Notes under the pieces: model-generated
What the model was told of the DNA's origin: nothing
The model's database searches: none
What the model saw: the letters and a program-made list of their open reading frames with translations, nothing else
Program-made: the position numbers and the translations under genes
NCBI RefSeq assembly: GCF_021390335.1
Contig: NZ_JAJUXK010000004.1
Coordinates: forward strand, 62,001 to 126,000
Length of the DNA stretch: 64,000 nucleotides
Source: Dyadobacter sp. CY343
GTDB taxonomy: Bacteria > Bacteroidota > Bacteroidia > Cytophagales > Spirosomataceae
Direction of reading: 5' to 3'
Shown: piece by piece, positions 58,831 to 64,000 of the stretch
Layout: each line of letters begins with the position of its first letter
Numbering within the stretch: the first letter of the stretch is position 1

Positions 58831-59584
58831 CGTCGGTATAGTAAGTTTTTCTGCTGCCTACCGTCGCATTTTTGATCTCACCGCCGGTCGGGCTGGTTTT
58901 CCGTTTGTGATTATGTACCACCATAAAATCGCGGATTTCGCCTGTGATGATATCCGGATTTGACTTCCTGATCTTTTCAATAGAATCGTTGACAACGCTT
59001 TTTATTGCTTTTGCAAGCTTGTGGACTTCTTTTGCAGGAATTTGATTGGCGACGGACTCGGGATGGATTTTTGCTTCCCAAAGGATTTCATCTGCGTATG
59101 CATTACCAATACCGCCGATGATCTTGGGATCACAAATTACTGTCTTCACAGGCGACCTGCGTTTTTTTAATTGTGCTTCCAGCCATTCAGGTGTCATTTC
59201 ACCGGAAAGTGCATCTACAACCAGATTCTCCTTCGGATTGAGTGAGATCTTGGCTGCTTTCTGATAATCAGACAACACCAGTGGCTCGGTACCTTCAAAC
59301 ACAAAAGCAGCGACAAATGCTTTGGGCAAAGTTTCAGGCGTACTGAGCTGACCGTGTAACATCAAATGCATGGAAACAACCTGATCGTCACCGAAATTGA
59401 AATATAGTTCCTTGGCTTTCCGGTCGACGCTTTTCAGTTTTTTACCGGAAAGTGCTTTTTCAAAATCCTTTTCGGAAGCTTCGATCTTGGCGCCGGAACC
59501 GACTTCCACTTTTTGGAGCTTCTTATTTTTGAAGCGTTTTTCAAGGTTTGTCTTAAAGATTTCGAGGTCGACTATTTCCGGCAT
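58814..59584 (-). CDS. Fpg/Nei-family DNA glycosylase with a zincless finger
   Basis: A 256-residue protein from the ATG at 59584, so that Pro2-Glu3 (M-P-E-I-V-D-L-E) are the N-terminal catalytic residues after Met removal; the upstream in-frame ATG would block the catalytic proline. The H2TH region is seen in I-I-G-G-I-G-N-A-Y-A-D-E-I-L-W-E-A-K-I-H-P, typical of the family. The C-terminal finger that normally has four cysteines reads K-R-K-T-S-P-T-G-G ... R-K-T-Y-Y-T-D-E-Q, with all cysteines replaced; it keeps the R-x-T-Y loop. This corresponds to the zincless finger of NEIL1-like and plant enzymes. It excises oxidised bases from DNA. Confidence 0.85.
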   Translation of the reverse strand: MPEIVDLEIFKTNLEKRFKNKKLQKVEVGSGAKIEASEKDFEKALSGKKLKSVDRKAKELYFNFGDDQVVSMHLMLHGQLSTPETLPKAFVAAFVFEGTEPLVLSDYQKAAKISLNPKENLVVDALSGEMTPEWLEAQLKKRRSPVKTVICDPKIIGGIGNAYADEILWEAKIHPESVANQIPAKEVHKLAKAIKSVVNDSIEKIRKSNPDIITGEIRDFMVVHNHKRKTSPTGGEIKNATVGSRKTYYTDEQIKY

Positions 59585-59614
59585 GTTTTTTGCAGTTTTT
59601 GTATGATGATCAAT

Positions 59615-59622
59615 CAAAAATA
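59615..59622 (-). promoter_or_regulatory. Candidate -7 box for the glycosylase gene
   Basis: TATTTTTG on the minus strand fits TAnnTTTG, 31 bp before the ATG at 59584. The -33 TTTG is not at the expected place. Confidence 0.35.
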
Positions 59623-59690
59623 ATGATTCCAGTCTATGCTCTGTTGGTTGTGCGATATATAATTCTCACTTGAAACTAAGCTAAACATTT

Positions 59691-60827
59691 TCAATTTTTT
59701 ACGAGAAATGGTTTCGTGACGAAAAGGCCGAAATAGACTTTTTGAGATTTCAGATCGACCATATCTTTGAAGAAACTATCATTAAACCGGCTGGTGTAAC
59801 CAATTTTTATCCCGGCCTGCAATCCGTTGAAATTACCGTCTTCCCGCTTCGTGAGAAAATATACCGGAATATCGAGATTAAGCTTTTCACTTTTGACAAT
59901 CCAGGTTACGCTCGGATTAAGTCCGAGTACCGGTATTCTATCCCTGGTTATCATTTGTCGGAGCTCGGCTTTGATCCGCGAGTCGATACTTTTTGCCGGC
60001 GCTCCATATGTGACCTCCGAGCTGAATGCGTGACCATTGCTCCCGACCGGAAACGAATAGTCGAGCACGTCGCTTCCGCTTGCATAGTTGACGATCAGGC
60101 TGTACGAAAAAGAATAATAGGTATAAAGATTTTCGAATTTGGAAAATGCAAGATTAAAATTTTTCCCAACGCGGGTCGCGGCGGAAGGCCTTACAGCAAG
60201 CGAATCGGTGATGTAGTCGAATCCGACGCGACTGGCGCTGAACCTGGCTGTGAATATCCACGGCGTTTCAAAAGCATCGAGATTGATCGCGCCGGCTTCA
60301 ATCAATTCCTTTTTGTCGGCCTCGTCCATATCCAGAAATGTTACATCGCTGGCCGGATCGATTTTCTTTCGCTCACGCACTTTCTGTTTCACCTCGATAA
60401 ATTTCCGCAAGTCAGTGATCGGCAGCTTCGTCGGAATAAGTGTGCGTCCGATGGTCCGCTGCCAGGCGACCGAAAATGTGGTCCCGGTGGTGATGCCTTC
60501 CAAATCCAGAAAAGTAGCGGATCCGGGTTTTTCAGAAAATGATTGTGAAAGACCAATATTAAAAAGGCTTTCACCCGCATTGACAGAAAATTTGGCCTCG
60601 GCTTGTGTGTCGGAAAAAAGTGAAGTCAGACTAATGCTGGGCAGATTGCTCACTGTACCTGCATTGGCAACATTATTATTGGATTGTAGCTTTTCGTTCA
60701 GGTTTTTTCTGGCGATAACTGTCTCCTGATTCGAACAATCTTCCGTGTTCTGCGCGTGGCTTTCCCGGCCCATTAATATGCCCGCAATCAGGAAAATTTG
60801 TAAAAATCGATTTTTCATATCCTGCAT
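59691..60827 (-). CDS. Exported hypothetical outer-membrane beta-barrel-like protein
   Basis: A 378-residue protein with a signal peptide (to S-H-A-Q, residue 26). The mature part alternates polar and hydrophobic residues as in barrel strands (F-S-V-A-W-Q-R-T-I-G, F-T-A-R-F-S-A-S-R-V-G-F-D-Y, Y-S-F-S-Y-S-L-I-V-N-Y-A-S-G, I-K-I-G-Y-T-S-R-F). I do not recognise a family. It follows a 101-residue gene on the same strand with a 5-bp gap, so they form an operon. A role in the outer membrane is inferred from the pattern only. Confidence 0.65.
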   Translation of the reverse strand: MQDMKNRFLQIFLIAGILMGRESHAQNTEDCSNQETVIARKNLNEKLQSNNNVANAGTVSNLPSISLTSLFSDTQAEAKFSVNAGESLFNIGLSQSFSEKPGSATFLDLEGITTGTTFSVAWQRTIGRTLIPTKLPITDLRKFIEVKQKVRERKKIDPASDVTFLDMDEADKKELIEAGAINLDAFETPWIFTARFSASRVGFDYITDSLAVRPSAATRVGKNFNLAFSKFENLYTYYSFSYSLIVNYASGSDVLDYSFPVGSNGHAFSSEVTYGAPAKSIDSRIKAELRQMITRDRIPVLGLNPSVTWIVKSEKLNLDIPVYFLTKREDGNFNGLQAGIKIGYTSRFNDSFFKDMVDLKSQKVYFGLFVTKPFLVKN

Positions 60828-60832
60828 CTGAG

Positions 60833-61138
60833 TTAGCTGACCTGAAATTCCCCTCCGCTAAAATCCGTATCTCCGCCTTTCAAGGTCCTGGGCCCGACTC
60901 CCGTCCCGGGCACTGCCACGCCGTTGCTCGTCATCCGAATATAATACCGGGTTAAATTGTCCTTTCCGTTCACCTGCCACTGGTATTCGTGCCTGCCTGC
61001 TTCAAGGATCATCGTTTTCGAATCGATGGAATCCCTTGCGCTGATAATCTGGTTACCGTCAAGAAAAAAGGTGAGCGTACCGTGCTCCACCAGTGTGCTG
61101 ACGTGAAAATTTGATGAAAGTGTCTTGAATTGTGCCAT
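60833..61138 (-). CDS. Hypothetical small beta-rich protein
   Basis: A 101-residue protein from the ATG at 61138 (M-A-Q-F-K-T-L-S-S-N-F). The longer frame would run into the MATE gene and encode a basic, unlikely stretch. The sequence suggests a beta-sandwich (L-T-F-F-L-D-G-N-Q-I-I-S, M-I-L-E-A-G-R-H-E-Y-Q-W-Q-V-N-G) ending G-G-D-T-D-F-S-G-G-E-F. It has no signal peptide. It lies 5 bp upstream of the barrel-like gene. Function unknown. Confidence 0.65.
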   Translation of the reverse strand: MAQFKTLSSNFHVSTLVEHGTLTFFLDGNQIISARDSIDSKTMILEAGRHEYQWQVNGKDNLTRYYIRMTSNGVAVPGTGVGPRTLKGGDTDFSGGEFQVS

Positions 61139-61245
61139 CGCTGAGCTGGATAATTGGTTAGAAAATCGCCGGATTATTTCCTGGATAATCAATAGCAATA
61201 TAATGAAATCCTCAGCTACATTCTGGAACGGGCAACCAGGAAATG

Positions 61246-62604
61246 CTATGAAATTTCGGCAGGTTTTACAAATCCTTTTCCGGTGGATAAACAATATCCA
61301 CCTATCAATAGCAAAGACACAATTTCGGCTACGCCTCTCGCGAGCCAGACTCCATTTAAACCTAAAAAATAAGGCAAAATCCAGGCGAACAAAGCGACCA
61401 GCAAGCCTCCTTTCAACACATTCATGATAATGGAAACAGTGGTCTGGCCGGTGCTTTGCAAATAGGCGGAAAGGACATAATTTGGGCCGGCAGCTAGAAA
61501 AAGGGTGAAATACCACCCAATACCGTTAGTCGCTATTTCTCCGAATTCCTTTGTTTCCTTCCCGGAAAACAGGGTGACCAGCGGCTGCGGAAATGCAAAA
61601 CCGGCTGCGGCGACGGCGATACCAAGAAGGAATGTAAACAGCAGGGCAAAAAGAAAGACTTCCCGCGCCCGGCTTAACTTCTGCGCACCGAGATTGAAGG
61701 AAATAATAGGAAGGCAGGCGATCATGGCGGCAGTAAAAAACCTCAGGAATATAAAGCTGATGTAATTGATCATTCCGAAAGCAGCAACTGCCAGCGCACC
61801 GTGCGCCACAACCCGCCGGTTAATGATCAGCAAGCCAGTAGAAAAAGCAATTTCCGACGCAAACGAAGGTACCCCCAGACGCAGCAACTCCCGCCATTCC
61901 TGCAACTGTAAAGTGAAGCGGAAGCGTCGAAAATTCACATACCCTTTTCCTTTTCGAATATGAAAAAACAGGAAAAGGGTTCCCGAGAAAATGGCCAGCG
62001 TTGTAGCTATCGACGCGCCGGTTACGCCAAAAGAAAACACTACAATTAAGAGCAGATCGAGGACTATATTCACAAAAACCGCGAGTAACGAGGCATTCCG
62101 GGCAGTTTTCGGGTTACCGTCATTGCTCACAAAATTGCTCCAAAACATGCGTATAAAGAAAAACGGTAGTCCCACGAGCTGCCACAGCATGTAGTCTGAG
62201 GTGCTTTGCGCAATCTGTTCATTTTCAGCACCAGCAAGGAAATCGGCTATGGGCCTTACGACGAATGGGGCGGACAAAGCGATAATAGCGCCGAATAGCA
62301 AACCGAGCGTGGTGGCAAACCTGAATATCTTCCCCACCTTCGGATAATCGGCCGCGCCGATATTTTTACTGATCATGATCCCGCCGCCGACCATAATCGG
62401 TAAGGTGAGCGCGATAAAAACGAGCAATACCGATCCGTACAACCCGACAGCCGCCAAACCTTCCTTACCCACTTGCCTGCCGAGGATAATACCATTGATC
62501 ACCTGATGCGCTGTAACTGAAAGAATGCTGATCAGCGCCGGAGCGTAATATTTGAAGAACAGTGGTTTGACGGGCGCTTCTGCGAGAGGGTTCTGATCTT
62601 TCAT
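61246..62604 (-). CDS. MATE-family efflux transporter
   Basis: A 452-residue inner-membrane transporter from the ATG at 62604; an ATG six codons earlier is an alternative. It has the twelve-helix MATE layout in two halves. The first contains I-S-I-L-S-V-T-A-H-Q-V-I-N-G-I-I-L-G and G-G-G-I-M-I-S-K-N-I-G; the second begins near L-R-L-G-V-P-S-F-A-S-E-I-A-F-S and contains I-I-S-F-N-L-G-A. These proteins expel cationic drugs or metabolites with Na+ or H+. No regulator is adjacent. It is divergent from the gamma-glutamyltransferase gene. Confidence 0.9.
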   Translation of the reverse strand: MKDQNPLAEAPVKPLFFKYYAPALISILSVTAHQVINGIILGRQVGKEGLAAVGLYGSVLLVFIALTLPIMVGGGIMISKNIGAADYPKVGKIFRFATTLGLLFGAIIALSAPFVVRPIADFLAGAENEQIAQSTSDYMLWQLVGLPFFFIRMFWSNFVSNDGNPKTARNASLLAVFVNIVLDLLLIVVFSFGVTGASIATTLAIFSGTLFLFFHIRKGKGYVNFRRFRFTLQLQEWRELLRLGVPSFASEIAFSTGLLIINRRVVAHGALAVAAFGMINYISFIFLRFFTAAMIACLPIISFNLGAQKLSRAREVFLFALLFTFLLGIAVAAAGFAFPQPLVTLFSGKETKEFGEIATNGIGWYFTLFLAAGPNYVLSAYLQSTGQTTVSIIMNVLKGGLLVALFAWILPYFLGLNGVWLARGVAEIVSLLLIGGYCLSTGKGFVKPAEIS

Positions 62605-62735
62605 AGCCGCGAAATACTGCAAAAAGCGGCTAGTACCAAGCCGGTTACCAAAGAAATTTGAGATTTCAGCGAAAACTTTAATCTAAATTTTCACGACTTT
62701 TACTATATACAGTTTAATCAAACCGCGGGATCCCA

Positions 62736-64000
62736 TTGAAAATAAAACTTCTATTCTCGGCCCTATTGATCACTACCTCGTCTTTCCTTGCGTGGAGCCA
62801 GTCTTTTAACAATTTCCCCGTGACAACCCAAAAACCGCCGCTACATGGGAAACATTGGATGGGGATTACCGGAAAGCCACTGGCCGCGACTGCCGGCGCG
62901 ATGATTTTTAGTAAAGGCGGGAATGCAGTCGACGCTTCCTGCGCTATGCTGGCTGCAACCTGCACGATGTGGGATGTACTGAGCTGGGGCGGCGAAACGC
63001 AGGCTTTGATCTACAATCCAAAAACAAAAAAGGTGATTGCGATCAACGCGATGGGCGTGGCTCCGACCGGCGCGACGGCTGATTTTTACAAAAAGAAAGG
63101 AATGAAATACCCGCCGGAATACGGTCCGCTGGCCGCGACTACGCCGGGAACGCCGGGCGGATTGATGACGATATTGGCAGAATACGGGACTATGAGCCTG
63201 AAAGAAGTTTTGGCGCCGGCTATGCAAATGGCGGAGGGTTATCCGATCGAGGCGCAAACTGCGAATGCGATTGAGCGCGATAAAGCTGAGATCAAAAAAT
63301 GGCCCTATTCAACCAAAATCTTCCTGCCGCATTTGGGGCAGCCAAGAGAAGCGCCTGACGCCGGGGAGATTTTTGTGCAAAAAGATCTGCTGGCGACGCT
63401 GCAAAAGCTGGTAGACACGGAGCAGCAGGCACTCAAAAAACGGAAGACTAGAAAAGAGGCGATATATGCAGCTTATGACCGGTTTTATAAAGGGGATATT
63501 GCCAAAGAAATCGCCAGAGGTACCCAGGAACAAGGCGGGCTGATCACCGAACAGGATCTCGCGACCTGGAAAGTGAAGATCGAAGAGCCGCTAATGACGA
63601 ATTATAAGGGTATTGATGTGTATAAAATGCAGCAATGGACGCAGGGGCCGGTGATGTTGCAGGCACTCAATATGCTTGAAAACTTTGATCTGAAAGGGAT
63701 GGGCTATAATTCGTCAAAATATGTGCATACCCTGTACCAGGTAATGAACCTCGCTTTCGCCGACCGTGACTTTTACTATGGCGACCCGGCATTTGCGCCC
63801 GAAGAGCCGATGAAAGGGTTACTGTCGAAAGAATATGCGAAGGAGCGGATCAAGCAAATTGACCTGGAAAAGAATGACGCAAAAGTGCTTCCGGGTGATC
63901 CCTACCCCTTCGAGGGCAAGAAAAATCCGTACGCCGACCAGCTTAAAACGTGGGGTAATTTTCATGCGGTACTAGATCAAAACCAAAACGGACCCAGCGA
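62736..64000 (+). CDS. Gamma-glutamyltransferase family, N-terminal part (cut by window end)
   Basis: Translation from the TTG at 62736 gives a signal peptide (K-I-K-L-L-F-S-A-L-L-I ... A-W-S-Q) and a frame open to the window end (421 codons). No ATG occurs before the mature domain, so TTG is the start. Family features are G-K-P-L-A-A-T-A-G-A-M-I-F, then G-G-N-A-V-D-A-S-C-A, T-P-G-T-P-G-G-L and A-F-A-D-R-D. GGT-type enzymes cleave themselves at a Thr between two subunits; that site lies beyond the window. The exported enzyme would cleave gamma-glutamyl peptides such as glutathione, or act as an acylase. Confidence 0.88.
   Translation, partial: MKIKLLFSALLITTSSFLAWSQSFNNFPVTTQKPPLHGKHWMGITGKPLAATAGAMIFSKGGNAVDASCAMLAATCTMWDVLSWGGETQALIYNPKTKKVIAINAMGVAPTGATADFYKKKGMKYPPEYGPLAATTPGTPGGLMTILAEYGTMSLKEVLAPAMQMAEGYPIEAQTANAIERDKAEIKKWPYSTKIFLPHLGQPREAPDAGEIFVQKDLLATLQKLVDTEQQALKKRKTRKEAIYAAYDRFYKGDIAKEIARGTQEQGGLITEQDLATWKVKIEEPLMTNYKGIDVYKMQQWTQGPVMLQALNMLENFDLKGMGYNSSKYVHTLYQVMNLAFADRDFYYGDPAFAPEEPMKGLLSKEYAKERIKQIDLEKNDAKVLPGDPYPFEGKKNPYADQLKTWGNFHAVLDQNQNGPS

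Noticed and set aside
59742..60542. 266-residue open frame on the plus strand
   Set aside because: It lies wholly within the minus-strand barrel-like gene, which has a signal peptide and operon context; the plus-strand product looks like random basic sequence.
61139..61516. Longer N-terminus for the 101-residue protein at 60833
   Set aside because: It would overlap the MATE gene on the same strand by more than 200 bp and encode a Cys/Arg/Phe-rich stretch of shadow type.

Overview
This window looks like a chromosomal segment of a Bacteroidota bacterium of the Cytophagales, most like Dyadobacter/Spirosomataceae. That is an inference from gene content: a PorV-type channel of the type IX secretion system, TonB-dependent receptors with carboxypeptidase-like N-terminal domains, several LytS/LytTR two-component systems, DUF4369/TlpA lipoproteins, GH95 and GH114 glycosidases, and -7 promoter boxes of the TAnnTTTG type. 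Starts rarely show a Shine-Dalgarno sequence. I see no rRNA, tRNA, CRISPR array, phage or insertion sequence.

Layout. 1-8.8 kb: the tail of an SRPBCC protein, a secreted beta-lactamase-fold hydrolase, an orphan ImuA, an S41 peptidase, a GH95 alpha-L-fucosidase and an SDR. 8.9-15.2 kb: a shrunken GH2-like protein without catalytic residues, an AraC regulator, a LytTR regulator, a GH114 lipoprotein, an NmrA-type protein and ribokinase. 15.2-19.9 kb: a polymorphic-toxin locus on the minus strand, consisting of one full RHS protein with a C-terminal toxin-like domain, its putative immunity gene and two decayed copies of the RHS core terminus separated by a small membrane-protein gene. 20-22.3 kb: two ferritin-like proteins and a small secreted protein. 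22.3-31.7 kb: a TonB receptor followed by a LytS kinase and LytTR regulator on the minus strand, then a divergent Oar-like TonB receptor, a purine/pyrimidine low-complexity spacer and a phosphodiesterase. 31.7-41.6 kb: membrane and hypothetical proteins, an alpha/beta hydrolase, a TlpA-like lipoprotein, an LLM flavoprotein, a ParD-tail-like peptide, a second LytS/LytTR pair, a short AraC-like protein and a Gfo/Idh/MocA oxidoreductase. 41.6-45.6 kb: a glycosyltransferase - flippase-like - glycosyltransferase operon and an ASCH-like protein. 45.8-64 kb: a DUF4394 lipoprotein, a secreted PCC-domain protein, a large c-type cytochrome protein, a purine permease coupled to an exported MTA/SAH nucleosidase, a START protein, PorV, an ethylene-receptor-like histidine kinase with its response regulator, a 2H phosphoesterase, a zincless Fpg/Nei glycosylase, a barrel protein operon, a MATE exporter and the start of a gamma-glutamyltransferase cut by the window end.

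The observations most worth following are: (1) the histidine kinase at 55953-57557, whose membrane domain keeps the copper/ethylene-binding residues of plant ETR1 with exact spacing; (2) the RHS toxin/immunity locus with orphan core-tip remnants; (3) the 446-residue GH2 pseudoenzyme at 8914-10254; (4) the purine permease + periplasmic nucleosidase operon, which suggests extracellular MTA/SAH salvage. No wholly new system is proven here. These four are the best candidates.
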